Of a DNA stretch of 64,000 nucleotides, positions 36,101-44,299 are shown one piece after another. Position numbers and translations under genes: made by a program. Within the stretch, counting starts at the first letter, position 1. Every line of letters begins with the position of its first letter. The stretch is from Euleptes europaea (taxonomy: Eukaryota; Chordata; Lepidosauria; Squamata; Sphaerodactylidae), in NCBI RefSeq assembly GCF_029931775.1, contig NC_079328.1, forward strand, positions 9,910,501-9,974,500, given 5' to 3'. The notes below the pieces were generated by a model, which searched no databases, was not told the origin of the DNA, and saw only the letters and a program-made list of their open reading frames with translations.

Positions 36101-39100
36101 GATCCTGTCCCGATCCAAAACCCCAAAATGTGTTCCTTTTGACTCCTGAGGAGAAAATCCTCCACCAGACGGCTTACGCAGCTGTTTCCAAGCTCTGTCT
36201 GTTAACTTCTCTCTCAGTCAGCTGTCAGTTCTTAACTGTCAAGTTCTTAACTACCACTCTCAGGATTCTGTTCAAACCCCCTGTCAATCACAAGGGTTCT
36301 GTGACCGGGACAACTCTTTGGAATGCAGCTGTCTGTCACGACAGGCTTGCTTAGCAAACGTGTGGGGCAAAGGAGAATGAAGTAGGTCAAATGCAGTATC
36401 ATTTTAAGGCCCTGAGCAGCAATGCAGGGCACTTTAGGGGTCCCCTGGTGGCCCCCAGTACTTCTCATGTGCTTCAGGTTTGGCACTAGGAACAAATACT
36501 CTTTGTTCAGCAAAGAAGCCCCCGCTCACCCCGTTCGCTCGGCATTTTTAAAAGCTGGTGTCGCCACAGCTGCAGGAACCATTTTTGATTTTTCCAGTTT
36601 GATGACTAATTGAAGTAGTATTGATGGTACTGAATTTAAGTGGAATTTTCAGTGACAGAGTTGACAGGGAATGTGGCCTTCTGAGCTGTTTGTGTTTGCC
36701 ATTTGTGGTGTAGACCCTGGCTAGATTGTCAAACTTCCCTGTGAGCCCCATTTTGCACCCATCTATGCTCAGCTATCTGCCACCAGCCCCTAAGCTGGTG
36801 GGCGATCAAATCTTTGCTCCTCTGAAAATGGCTGTTTTGCAGATGTTTTTCAAAGATCCACTGTTAGCTTTTTCTTCTTAGTCTTGTCACTGGTTCCCAA
36901 AGTGGGCAGTACCACCCCCTGGGGGGATTACCTTGGGGGGGCACTAAGAGGCAAGGGGGCAGCAGGGGGCGCTAGAGGTTGGCCCCTTTGACTGTGTTGT
37001 TCACTAATTTACAATAGATCAAGCTATGGCACCATGCTGGCAAATTTGGTGGAAAATTTCAGAATTTTTTTCCAGACTTTGAAGAGCTGGTACCGCTGGA
37101 TCAAGTTCATCGGTTTTGTTGAATACATTTCAACTAAAAAGTTTTAATTTGATTTTGAATAGATGTAGATTTGGAAGGTAGTGTTCTTGTTCATGGATAG
37201 GGCCATTAAGTAATTCTGCCCAATGCTGCTGTAATAGAGCTGGGGGGGGGGGGGGTTCAAAACTGAACTGCAGATTGAGGTCTGCTCTAAAAATCTGGAT
37301 TCAGTGGTCAGAATGAACTGGGAGCCACAGAACAGTAGAACACAGTTCGCAGTTTTGCTTGTCTTGCTTGTGTACAGATGTCCATTGATTATTACTGTGA
37401 AAAGCTCAGTACCGCCTGCATTGCTTCAGAGCGACCGTTCATTAATTTTAGATATAAGTGTTCCAAGAGAAAAAGCCTGGGGAAAAAGATGGCATTAAAG
37501 TGGGGCTTGTGGAGGGGCTGTGGCTCAGTGGTACATCTGCTTGGCATGCAGAAGGCCCCAGGTTCAATCCCCGGCATCTCCAGTTAAAGGGACTAGGCAA
37601 GTAGGTGATGTGAAAGACCTCTGCCTGAGACCCTGGAGAGCCGCTGTGGTCTGAGTAAACAGTACTGACTTGAATGGACTGAGGGTCTGATTCGGTATAA
37701 GGCAGCTCATGTGTTCATGTGTTGGCCTCCTGTTGCCGCATCGCTGGTTTGCTGCCATTTCTCTGTTTCGGCCTAGGTGTGGATCAGTTTTGCTCAGTTT
37801 GAACTCTCAGCGGCAAAAGATGACAGCTTGCCACGATGCAGGCAGATCTACGAAGAGGCCAATAAAACCATGCGGAACTGCGAGGAGAAAGAGGAGAGGC
37901 TTATGCTTCTGGAATCCTGGAGAAACTTTGAAGAGGAATTTGGAACAGAATCCAGCAAAGAGCGGGTGGACAATCTCATGCCAGAGAAAGTCAAGAAGCG
38001 GAGAAAGCTTCAGGCCGAAGATGGGGTAAGAACCCACTCTGGAAAGTTGGCCATCTCTGGTGGGTGGTGGGTTTCCAGGAGCGCACGATGGGATGTTATG
38101 AAACTGGATCTCGCACGAGGTCACAAAAGTGACAGTGTGAGAGTGCACCAGTGGGTGAGTGCTCCTTCTGCAAGCTAAGCATTAAGTAAATAAGCAACGG
38201 AGGTTAGCTACAGTTTCTGTGAAGCTTTGGCTTCCGGCTTTTTTAGTTTGGTTAGTCAGTTGTGTCGAAGATCAGAGGAGATCTCACTGGCCCTGGGCCT
38301 GTTATGCAGCTGGAAGTATCCAGTAGTAAAGCTCATCTTCATTGAAACTCACAAAATAACTTTTTCACACCACACATGATTAACAGATGAAATCAGCCGC
38401 CACGAGGTGTTACTGCAACCACAAGTTTAGGTGTTTTTTAAAAGGAAATTAGACCAATTAAAGGTTGAAAAATCTCTGAACGAATATTAGCCCTGATGAT
38501 TCAGACCTCAGTGTTCGGAGGCTGTGGACTGCTCAATGCGAGTTAACAAGAGAGAGACTTTGGCTTCTGTGGTCTGACTGCAGGCATTCTTGGGCATCTC
38601 TGCTGGGCCTGTGTGGGGAACAGGAAGCTGAGCTGATAGGCATTCTTGGGCAGAACTCCTGTAAGGCTGCAGGCTGGAAGTGGCATATATAACATCCTCT
38701 CCCATAGTTATGTCTTTGTTTAATTTGTGTTGTTACATTGCTGAGGTTTCCAATAAAAACTAAAAATCTATCCTGTGCTAGAACACATCAGTGTCTTAAC
38801 TTAAAAGCTCCCTCCACTCAGGAGAGACGTTCAGCCTTACTCTCTCCTTGCCATGTTAGCTTTCCATGTGCTTTTTCTTGTGTGCATGAGTGTGTGGGGG
38901 GGAAGCAATCAAACATGCAGCTCCCTAATCTGCAGCCCACAGTAGCAGTCAATTATCTTGAGCTGGGTCCTCTGGATCCATTCTGCATTGGGTGAGGTTC
39001 CTTCTACCGGAGGAAAAGTGTCTCTGCCATTGGTATGGAGCCACAAGATCTAACTTATTGCCAAAAATGTCTCTTTTCAAATGTTTCTTAAAAAACCATT

Positions 39101-39346
39101 TGCTTGTACAGTAATGATTCAGGAAAGAGGGAAACAAATAGGAGGGATAGAATTGTGATGTTCCTTTTTTCCTCCCTCTAGTCGGATGCTGGCTGGGAAG
39201 AATATTATGATTACATTTTCCCTGAGGATGCTGCCAATCAGCCCAACCTCAAACTGCTTGCGATAGCTAAACTCTGGAAAAAGCAGCAGCAAGACGACAA
39301 CCCAGAGAGAGACCCAGACAAGGACATCGATGAAAGCAGTCCCTGA
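15115..39346 (+). CDS. CRNKL1: CRNKL1, crooked-neck-like pre-mRNA splicing factor (complete)
   Basis: CRNKL1 (yeast Clf1/Syf3) is a nuclear scaffold protein of the Prp19-associated part of the spliceosome, made almost wholly of HAT (half-a-TPR) helical repeats. Fourteen coding exons: 15,115-15,162; 18,455-18,607; 19,434-19,525; 20,221-20,379; 20,804-20,970; 21,928-22,106; 24,169-24,339; 26,095-26,286; 27,206-27,265; 27,513-27,593; 28,645-28,884; 34,970-35,071; 37,777-38,025; 39,182-39,346. They sum to 2,058 nt, 685 residues and TGA; the human short form has about 687. The start [16 protein letters not shown] is the family's usual short-form start. HAT motifs run from about residue 60 to 600, e.g. 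[20 protein letters not shown] and [18 protein letters not shown]. Twelve introns are GT-AG; intron 5 is AT-AC. All phases agree and no disabling change is seen. Most length lies in repeat-filled introns. Confidence 0.98.
15348..15480 (-). mobile_element. CR1-type LINE 3' end, antisense
   Basis: TAAGAACATCAGAAAGGCCC then CTGGGTCAGACCCAGGCCCA is the complement of the CR1-type 3' end seen at 1,250-1,318. Confidence 0.7.
15486..16620 (-). mobile_element. Three tandem RTE-BovB 3' ends
   Basis: BovB 3' ends start at about 15,496, 15,816 and 16,130 (all antisense). The first two carry the same 100-bp non-BovB tail (CAAATTCCATAGCAAACAAA ... CACAATAGGCAAGAC), so a block of about 315-320 bp has been duplicated. 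The third runs on to 16,620 and includes the [10 protein letters not shown] and [10 protein letters not shown] coding parts. Confidence 0.85.
16900..17095 (-). repeat. tRNA-derived SINE (type B), antisense
   Basis: Reads TTATCCTCACGACAGCCCTG ... TGACCACTAGAACGCACTGG, the complement of the type-B SINE. Confidence 0.6.
17100..18454. other. CRNKL1: CRNKL1 intron 1 sequence, nothing recognised
   Basis: AT-rich with no repeat family or frame I recognise, ending in the long pyrimidine tract of the exon-2 acceptor. Confidence 0.5.
18455..18607 (+). CDS. CRNKL1: CRNKL1 coding exon 2
   Basis: 153 nt, residues 17-67, [20 protein letters not shown]... to DYKLRKRK. A long pyrimidine tract and CAG precede it; GTAAGC follows. 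Confidence 0.97.
19434..19525 (+). CDS. CRNKL1: CRNKL1 coding exon 3
   Basis: 92 nt, residues 68-98, [20 protein letters not shown]... The first HAT repeat begins here ([11 protein letters not shown]). The Arg codon AG|G is split by the next intron. Confidence 0.97.
19775..19930 (+). repeat. tRNA-derived SINE (type C), 3' half
   Basis: Contains GATTGTAAGCCGGTTTGAGT and AAGTCGGCATATAAAAACCA with a CTTCTTCTT tail. It serves as an intact reference for the SINE split by the DIRS-type element. Confidence 0.7.
20221..20379 (+). CDS. CRNKL1: CRNKL1 coding exon 4
   Basis: 159 nt, residues 98-151, [20 protein letters not shown]... to NQFW. It holds an internal CAG|GTAAAT that looks like a donor at 20,315, but the protein continues through it ([13 protein letters not shown]), so the true donor is the GTAAGC at 20,380. 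Confidence 0.97.
20804..20970 (+). CDS. CRNKL1: CRNKL1 coding exon 5 (ends at an AT-AC donor)
   Basis: 167 nt, residues 151-207, [20 protein letters not shown]... to RTIYER. There is no GT donor at the point where the protein similarity stops; instead the exon abuts ATATCCTTTG, a U12-type donor. The last base begins the Phe codon T|TT. Confidence 0.95.
20971..21927 (+). other. CRNKL1: U12-type AT-AC intron of CRNKL1 (intron 5)
   Basis: The intron begins ATATCCTTTG and ends TTTCTTTAACACATCCAAC. That is the AT-AC subtype of minor-spliceosome intron: full ATATCCTT donor, TTCTTTAAC-like branch site about 11 nt before the end, AC terminus. Splicing there restores ER-F-V-I-V-HPDV in frame, as in the human protein ERFVLVHPDV. 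No GT-AG alternative gives this join. A BovB- and SINE-free stretch apart from two tRNA-derived SINEs near 21.2-21.65 kb. Confidence 0.93.
21205..21650 (+). repeat. Two tRNA-derived SINEs in the CRNKL1 U12 intron
   Basis: A type-B copy (about 21,205-21,395) is followed by a type-C copy (21,405-21,650) with head GTGTAGTGGTTAAGAGTGGT and tail CCAACTCTTCTTC. Confidence 0.7.
21928..22106 (+). CDS. CRNKL1: CRNKL1 coding exon 6
   Basis: 179 nt, residues 207-266, [20 protein letters not shown]... to EENQKE. It starts after an AC terminus rather than AG. The donor is GTAATT. Confidence 0.96.
22300..23600 (+). mobile_element. RTE-BovB LINE with internal loss and a SINE at the junction
   Basis: The 5' part (22,300-23,015) encodes endonuclease sequence: [32 protein letters not shown]. 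The 3' part (23,308-23,600) encodes [20 protein letters not shown] and ends CTTGACGACACTTAACA plus (CA)n. Most of the reverse transcriptase is missing, and a Sauria-type SINE (about 23,018-23,306) lies between the parts. Confidence 0.8.
23018..23306 (+). repeat. Sauria-type tRNA-derived SINE
   Basis: Begins TGGCGCAGAGTAGTAAGCTG, includes GTTGACTCAGCCTTCCATCC, and ends GGGGCTACCTTTACCCTT. Same family as 26,448 and 39,591. Confidence 0.75.
24169..24339 (+). CDS. CRNKL1: CRNKL1 coding exon 7
   Basis: 171 nt, residues 267-323, [20 protein letters not shown]... to YEEEVK, between TTCGTTCAG and GTGAGT. Confidence 0.97.
24455..24560 (-). repeat. tRNA-derived SINE fragment (type B)
   Basis: Antisense TTTTATCCTCACAACATCCT and neighbouring sequence. 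Confidence 0.5.
24870..25805 (+). mobile_element. L2-like LINE 3' part
   Basis: [10 protein letters not shown] (TGGACTACTGCAATGCACTC), a KLQLVQNS-like stretch, and the 3' tail GTAAGCTGCCTTGAGTTCTG with an A-rich end mark an L2-clade element. Frames are broken. Confidence 0.7.
26095..26286 (+). CDS. CRNKL1: CRNKL1 coding exon 8
   Basis: 192 nt, residues 324-387, [20 protein letters not shown]... to YEELEAK, between CCCAAAG and GTAAAA. Confidence 0.97.
26448..26724 (+). repeat. Sauria-type tRNA-derived SINE, full length with target duplication
   Basis: Begins AGGAGCCCCGTGGCGCAGAG and ends GTGCTTG. It is flanked by a perfect 14-bp direct repeat ACCTGCCTGTAATA (26,434-26,447 and 26,725-26,738), so it is a clean retrotransposed copy in CRNKL1 intron 8. 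Confidence 0.85.
27206..27265 (+). CDS. CRNKL1: CRNKL1 coding exon 9
   Basis: 60 nt, residues 388-407, [20 protein letters not shown], between TTTCAG and GTATGG. Confidence 0.96.
27513..27593 (+). CDS. CRNKL1: CRNKL1 coding exon 10
   Basis: 81 nt, residues 408-434, [20 protein letters not shown]... ARRAL, between CTTTTCAG and GTGAGT. Confidence 0.96.
27594..28644. other. CRNKL1: CRNKL1 intron 10, nothing recognised
   Basis: No exon, repeat family or long conserved frame recognised in this roughly 1-kb intron. Confidence 0.5.
28645..28884 (+). CDS. CRNKL1: CRNKL1 coding exon 11
   Basis: 240 nt, residues 435-514, [20 protein letters not shown]... to QPRLDMPE, between TTGCCAG and GTAACA. The intron after it carries the DIRS-type element. 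Confidence 0.97.
29355..29474 (-). repeat. DIRS-type inverted terminal repeat, left
   Basis: About 120 bp that match, in inverse orientation, 34,711-34,834. The shared core includes GGATAGGCAGGATGTAAACA. Confidence 0.88.
29748..29850. repeat. DIRS-type internal complementary region
   Basis: The left half is the inverse of the outermost left end (GGTAAGTACCCAAGGTTCCC) and the right half the inverse of the outermost right end (CTGAGGGGGAGAGCATCTTG). This junction is the template joint in the circular DIRS intermediate. Confidence 0.85.
29880..30990 (-). pseudogene. DIRS-type element: tyrosine recombinase region (fossil)
   Basis: [11 protein letters not shown] and [15 protein letters not shown] contain the Arg and His-x-x-Arg of the tyrosine-recombinase family, with a downstream FVRHY Tyr. 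This enzyme replaces the integrase of LTR elements. Confidence 0.82.
31105..32460 (-). pseudogene. DIRS-type element: reverse transcriptase and RNase H region (fossil)
   Basis: [12 protein letters not shown] and the PPFGLSQAP stretch mark the reverse transcriptase; [13 protein letters not shown] and [10 protein letters not shown] mark the RNase H-like part. The combination is typical of DIRS and Ngaro-like elements. Confidence 0.8.
32480..34483 (-). pseudogene. DIRS-type element: Gag-like region (fossil)
   Basis: First coding part of the element: a proline- and charge-rich start and a longer basic domain. Recognised by position and composition rather than by a strong motif. Confidence 0.6.
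34711..34834 (+). repeat. DIRS-type inverted terminal repeat, right
   Basis: Inverse match of the left end, with only scattered differences by eye. Confidence 0.88.
34970..35071 (+). CDS. CRNKL1: CRNKL1 coding exon 12
   Basis: 102 nt, residues 515-548, [20 protein letters not shown]... to QHVK, between TTCTTCTAG and GTACGT. It lies only about 135 nt beyond the right end of the DIRS-type element. Confidence 0.97.
35220..35725 (-). mobile_element. CR1 LINE 3' region, antisense, beside an unclassified repeat
   Basis: From 35,397 the sequence is AGAATCATAGAGTTGGAAGG then GGCCATACAGGCCATCTAGT, the complement of the CR1 3' end, continuing into decayed coding sequence. The preceding 110 bp (GTCTAGTAGCACCTTAGAGA) is a repeat I cannot class. 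Confidence 0.7.
36890..37160 (+). mobile_element. Possible hAT-type transposon remnant
   Basis: Begins CACTGGTTCCCAAAGTGGGC, similar to the ends of hAT (Charlie-like) elements. I see no matching right end. Confidence 0.35.
37508..37725 (+). repeat. tRNA-derived SINE (type A), near full length
   Basis: Box A GTGGCTCAGTGGTACATCTG and box B GGTTCAATCCC, then the body ending ATAAGGCAGCTCATGTGTTC. The head resembles tRNA-Ala. Lies in CRNKL1 intron 12. Confidence 0.8.
37777..38025 (+). CDS. CRNKL1: CRNKL1 coding exon 13
   Basis: 249 nt, residues 549-631, [20 protein letters not shown]... to a basic [12 protein letters not shown], between GGCCTAG and GTAAGA. Confidence 0.97.
38340..38700 (+). mobile_element. 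Possible CR1/L2 3' tail
   Basis: GGTGTTTTTTAAAAGGAAAT then TAGACCAATTAAAGGTTG resembles the end of CR1/L2 coding regions. Weak. Confidence 0.35.
39182..39346 (+). CDS. CRNKL1: CRNKL1 last coding exon
   Basis: 165 nt including TGA, residues 632-685, [20 protein letters not shown]... to the acidic tail DKDIDESSP. The acceptor is CTCCCTCTAG. Confidence 0.97.
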   Translation, partial: SDAGWEEYYDYIFPEDAANQPNLKLLAIAKLWKKQQQDDNPERDPDKDIDESSP

Positions 39347-39402
39347 TCCTTCCTTTGAATTTTTACCATTAATTTTGTACAGTAGCTTTTGCGGAAGAAT
39401 GC

Positions 39403-39408
39403 AATAAA
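39403..39408 (+). terminator. CRNKL1: CRNKL1 polyadenylation signal
   Basis: AATAAA lies 57 nt after the stop codon in an AT-rich stretch, which implies a very short 3' UTR of about 80 nt. Confidence 0.8.
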
Positions 39409-39590
39409 TATTTACAAAAAAATGTGAATCATCAGTCATGTTTGGAACAGGAGAGAGATTGTGCTATTAGCATGTGAGTAGAAAGCATTGCAACCCCTTT
39501 GCTTTTGGCTGCTGAAAGGATTAACAGTTGGTGTGCAAACATAGTAAATTGTAGGCATACTGCTGGTTTGTCAATCCATTCCTGCCTGTA

Positions 39591-39856
39591 AAGGTAGTCC
39601 TCTGTGCTAGCACCGGATCATTATTGACCTATCGGGTGACATCACATCACAGTGTTTACAAGGCAGACTTCCCAGTTGTCTTCAGTTTACCCCCAGCAAG
39701 CTGGGTCCTAATTTTACCGACCTTGGAAGGATGGAAGGTTGAGTCAGCCTTGAGCCGGCTACCTGAAACCAACTTCCGTCAGGATTGAACTCAGGTCGTG
39801 AGCAGAGCTTTAATGGCAGTACTTCAGCTTACTACTCTGCGCCACGGGGCTCCTGT
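39591..39856 (-). repeat. Sauria-type tRNA-derived SINE with target duplication
   Basis: Antisense copy ending CGCCACGGGGCTCCTGT. Flanked by the 13-bp direct repeat ATTCCTGCCTGTA (39,578-39,590 and 39,857-39,869). It lies just past the CRNKL1 3' end. Confidence 0.85.
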
Positions 39857-40647
39857 ATTCCTGCCTGTACTAGTTATGTAAGACTCCTAGGCAATAAAAG
39901 TGTAACCTATTGCCTTGTGAAATCCAGGGGCCTCCATTAGCAAGGAATGCTATTCAGAGACTAATTTCATTCTTAGTGGGACCAAATCTCAGCTTAGTGT
40001 GAGCTTATCTCACAGTAAGATATATCTGCAGCAGCAGAAGATAAAAAATAGAGTTGTAACGCCTCCAGCACTCAAAATAGTAATTCAGTGTTCACGTGTA
40101 AATTGCGTAACATGTTCCAATAAACTTCTTCAGAGCACTGTAAATAAATAAGATGTCCAGCACATATTAAGAGGAATACAAAATACTATAATAAATTAAA
40201 TGCCTACCTTCAAACTGAAGATATGCATGATGTGATATTATATTAAATCAAAATGTACAATAATAATCATGCGTCACCATATTCCTGTAGCATCTACATG
40301 CCAGATACATATAAGGCTTAATAGTGGTAAATATAATCAGTTTTAACTAGATGACTTAACTGCCTCCCTCTTATTCAAAAGTTCTTGTTAAGGATATTTA
40401 AACCAACATAAATTATATTTTACAATGATAGATTAAGCCAACATAAAAATACTTAGAATAAAGCACTCCAAGATCGGGTTTCAATTTAATGTAATACAGG
40501 ACATTTAGCAGAGCAATTCTAAACTCATGCATGTTTTTACAAGGAACATTTTAAAAGCATAAATGAAAGGGTCTTCATGAGGAGCCTAAAGTCTGATACA
40601 CTAGTTCAGTGAAAGGCACTTAAACCTGTAGAGGCCTTAAATAGAGA

Positions 40648-40893
40648 GCCAGTGTGGTGTGGTGGTGAAGAGCAGCGGAATCTAATCTGGTGAACCAGGT
40701 TTGTTTCCCAACTCCACATGAAGCCTGCTGGGTGACCTTGGACTAGTCACAGTTCTCTCTAAACTCTCAGCCCCACCTATCTCACAAGGTGTCTGTTGGG
40801 GGGAGGGGAAGGGAAGGCAGTTATAAACCACTTTGAGACTCCTTAAAGGGTAGGGAAATGGGTATAAAAACCAACTCTTCTTATTCTTCTAAA
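40648..40893 (+). repeat. tRNA-derived SINE (type C)
   Basis: Head GTGTGGTGTGGTGGTGAAGA, body CCAGCTGG-like GACCTTGGACTAGTCACAG, tail CCAACTCTTCTTATTCTTCT. Confidence 0.75.
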
Positions 40894-40899
40894 TGCAGC

Positions 40900-43100
40900 T
40901 AAACAAGTTTATGTGAGTAGCATCACACAGTTAATTTATAAACATATATATGACGGTGCACCCCTAGAATTTTTAGCTGGGTTAATATTGCTACTTCTAA
41001 TATTTTTCAGCTGTTCTGATCACAAAGAGAGCCAAGAAGTCAATTTCTGAGTAAAGAAAGAAGCCTTAGGATTTGTCACCTATAACACCTGCAGGGAGAA
41101 ACTTGTTTCTGAGCTATGAAAGTCCCCACATAGATCACTATGCCCTAGGGATAGTCCTTGCATCTGAGAATAAATGGTCACTGCGTAAATAACTTCCATG
41201 TGAACTGCAAACCAAATATCTTGGATATCAAAGGCACAGGAGAGCCAGAAGATACAACAACAGTGGGGCACAAAACTTTATGGCAAAATGGACCACCTGC
41301 TGAAAAACCGAATGCCCCCTTGAGCCAATCACTTGCCCCCTTGCTTTCAATTATATTTGTTTGCCTTTGAAAAAAGGGTATTTGTCTATGTTGGCACAAG
41401 TGCGTATTTAGCTGCATGAAAGGCAAGTCTATTCTTGCGTACTAGAGAACTAGAAACATTAACCCAAAGCAGTGCGTGACCTTGGTAGGACTTCTCTCAG
41501 CACCTACTGTTTGGCTTCTCTCCACAAAGCCATTTCCCATGCAATCTTATTACAAGAAAGCCCTAGGTGCAAACCAGAAGGTGCCTACACACTGGCTGCA
41601 CTTCTTGGGCGGGCTTCAGCAACCCAGCCCAAGCAGCATGGAGTGGGTTGGACAATGCCATCTATGAGGCTTTTTGGCACTTTTTTGGAGGCCCAGCTAA
41701 GGACACCCTAGCAAGGGCAGTAGAAGGCACCCTACCTGAGGCCACACCCTGCCCTGGAGCCAGAAGCAGCAGGAAAAACTAGGTGTTAGAGGGCGAGGGA
41801 ATTGCCATCTGGAGACATTCTCTGCGGATCATGTCCTCTGAGCCCAATTCCCATCCCCAGAAGTATTCTTTTGCCATTCATGGGGGAGGGGGGGAAAGGG
41901 AATTTGGCATTATGGGAAAGGTTGGAGGCAAAGAAATCAAAGTGGAGGGGTCCCTTACAATCTTTATATCTAATTCCCAAGTGGCAGATACTTACATCAG
42001 CAGGTAGGGGGCACACTCACCCCAACAGGTTTCACTTAGCGATTTCACTGTGTGTTGGGGGGGTGGCTTCCTTAGCTGGTGAGTCCTTACTGCGACCTCA
42101 CCAGTCAAGATCAGGGGGAGGGGGAGCAGCCTTAGTAGGCACAGCAGTGGGGGGGGGGAGAGGGATTCCCCTCTCCAAGTTTTGCAGGCCCCCCACTTGT
42201 TTCTTTCTAATTTATGCAAGCCAGCGAAATCCCAATATAGTTCATTAGAGAAGACACCTTGCTACACCAGCTATTAGGTGTGACTTCTTAAATGGTTTAG
42301 CTATGGAGATGGCCTTTTCCCTGCTGTGTCGCTCTTTAGCTGGGATTCTTTCATTTTCTTTGACCCAGGGAAACAGTCCTGTGGATCCGGCTTCCCCACC
42401 CAGGAATTCAGTTCAGAGTCTTTTCCCTTAAGCTCTCAAAGGTTCACCCACAATCAAAGGCATTACAGTCTCTCTTGCCTTTTTCCAGTCCTCTTGAGAT
42501 GCTGAGGCAAATAAATGGTTATCCTCCAATGTAAATCTTCTCACTTCCGTCTTCCCCTGCTTAGCTGCAGGTCTGCTGGCTCCCCAGAGGCTTAGGAAGA
42601 GTCAAGCATAAAGCAGCTGGCTCCTGCTGATGGGCCCCGGCCGCCGAGGGGCCACCAGGACCCCCAAGCCTGTTTCTCTCCTCCACCCCCAGTGAACCTC
42701 TCATGGAGGTGCGCACACCCAATGGTTTCATGTTTTCATTGTAAACTTATTTCCTTATTGCTCTTTGTATAATATTAATTTCTAGTTCCATGGTTTCAAT
42801 AGAAAATATTTCTGAATGCAACTTTTCCCCCTCCCAGAGAGGCTGGCTTTCTGAAGAATTTGCCACTTCAGCTAAGGGCTAGGAGAAAAAGTTGGTGTTT
42901 TATAGGCAGCCAAGATTCTTGCAGGTATCTGGGAACCCAAGAAAGTAAAAAGGGTAGGACCGGATGTCACAGAGGCATTCCACTAGCAGAGCCAACTAAG
43001 GTGCCTCCCCTGGCAATCTTTCACACGTCTTGAATTAAGGGAAGGCTCCTGCTGCTGAAGCAAAGCACCTCTGATAATAAAACAGATCCAAGTTAATATA
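40900..43100. other. Intergenic sequence between CRNKL1 and NAA20
   Basis: About 2.2 kb between the convergent genes. The frames present are short and lack similarity to anything I know. Confidence 0.5.
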
Positions 43101-43102
43101 TG

Positions 43103-43318
43103 CCCTGACCTGGATGGCCCAGGCTAGCCTGATCTCGTAAGATCTCAGAAGCTAAGGAGTGTCGACCGTGGCAAGTATTTGGATGGGAGACCACCAAGGA
43201 GTACCAGGGTTGTGACACAGAGGCAGGCCATGGCAAACCACGTCTGAATGTTTCTTGCCTTGAAACCACCACCAGGGGTCACCATCAGTCAGCTGTGACG
43301 TGGCAGCAAAAAACAACA
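43103..43318 (+). repeat. 5S rRNA-derived SINE
   Basis: CCTGATCTCGTAAGATCTCA, GAAGCTAAGGAG and TTGGATGGGAGACCACC follow the 5S rRNA order, including the box-A and box-C regions of its internal promoter. The body continues CCATGGCAAACCACGTCTGA and ends CAGCAAAAAACAACAAC. Confidence 0.85.
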
Positions 43319-43596
43319 ACCCAATATATATAATAGGAAATCCTCATGTAGTTACACAAATCCACCTGCTGACATGTAAAGCAAGTGGGCTGATTGAGCA
43401 TGAGTGTTTCTAAACAAAAATGGGACGTGTGGGCATGCAGAGCTAAATGTTGCCCCTTCTGTGCATGGCTGGGAAAAATAAACACTAGAGGAGGGAGGCA
43501 GAAAAAGGCAGCATTTAGCTGCCTTTATGCTCCATTTCTGTCTAAAAATAGACTTCCACCCACTCACAGCTTTTAAAGGCATCAGGAAACACCAAT

Positions 43597-43745
43597 TCTC
43601 CCTCTGAAGTGAAGGGCATCTTGGAGACAGATGGGTGATTCCTTTCCAGTTCTAAGGTAGGCAGGAACTAAAAATCTTTTCCCCACTTCCTGCTTGGAAT
43701 CGCCTATTCCTCAACCATGATGCCTGGTATCTTCTCCAGTTCTGG
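43597..43745. mobile_element. Isolated DIRS-type terminal repeat (fossil remnant)
   Basis: ATGGGTGATTCCTTTCCAGT and TTCCTGCTTGGAATCGCC parallel the terminal repeat of the element at 29.3 kb, with more divergence. No coding part nearby, so an old remnant. Confidence 0.6.
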
Positions 43746-44299
43746 CCCAAGTCTTTGCCCACCCCTCTCTCGTGTGTTACTAACGGAAGTATATACACAT
43801 TAGGACTGCATGGCAGATGTTGCCTAGCAACTGTAGAGATGAAGGACTACGTGCAGCTTTCCCTCCACCCCTTCCATCGGCAGCCCAGCCTGCCTGTACG
43901 CCAGTGAGTGCAAGCAAAGAAAAGTCAGCTTGTGTTGTCACAGGGAGAAGCAAGTCTAGCATTTGCCAAATTCTGCCCAACTTGGCAATGCTGCCTGATG
44001 GTATTTGGAACATCTGGAAGCAAAATGTTTTCCATGAACTTTGCAGCAACCAAACAGGAGACACTGCTTATCAATTCAAAGTCCTCCCAAGTCCAGTAAG
44101 CCAGCAATACGCCTTGGTTAAGGAACACTTTGGAAAGACAAACCTCCTTGGGGGCAAGACCTACGTACAAGTTCACAGCTTGCTCAGTTACTTATCTACT
44201 GAGTCTCTTCTTCCCCTCCCTCTGCTGTTCGTGAACTCTTAAAGCAGACTGCCAGATGCCAGAACACGAGCCAGAGCTGAAGACCATCAAATATTCACA

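Noticed and set aside
26434-39869. Shared CCTGCCTGTA in the target duplications of two Sauria-type SINEs (26.4 and 39.6 kb)
   Set aside because: The SINEs lie in opposite orientations relative to the motif, so it is not part of the element; probably coincidence.
43103-43220. A 5S rRNA gene
   Set aside because: Only part of the 5S sequence is kept and it is diverged; the SINE body follows and two more such copies exist.
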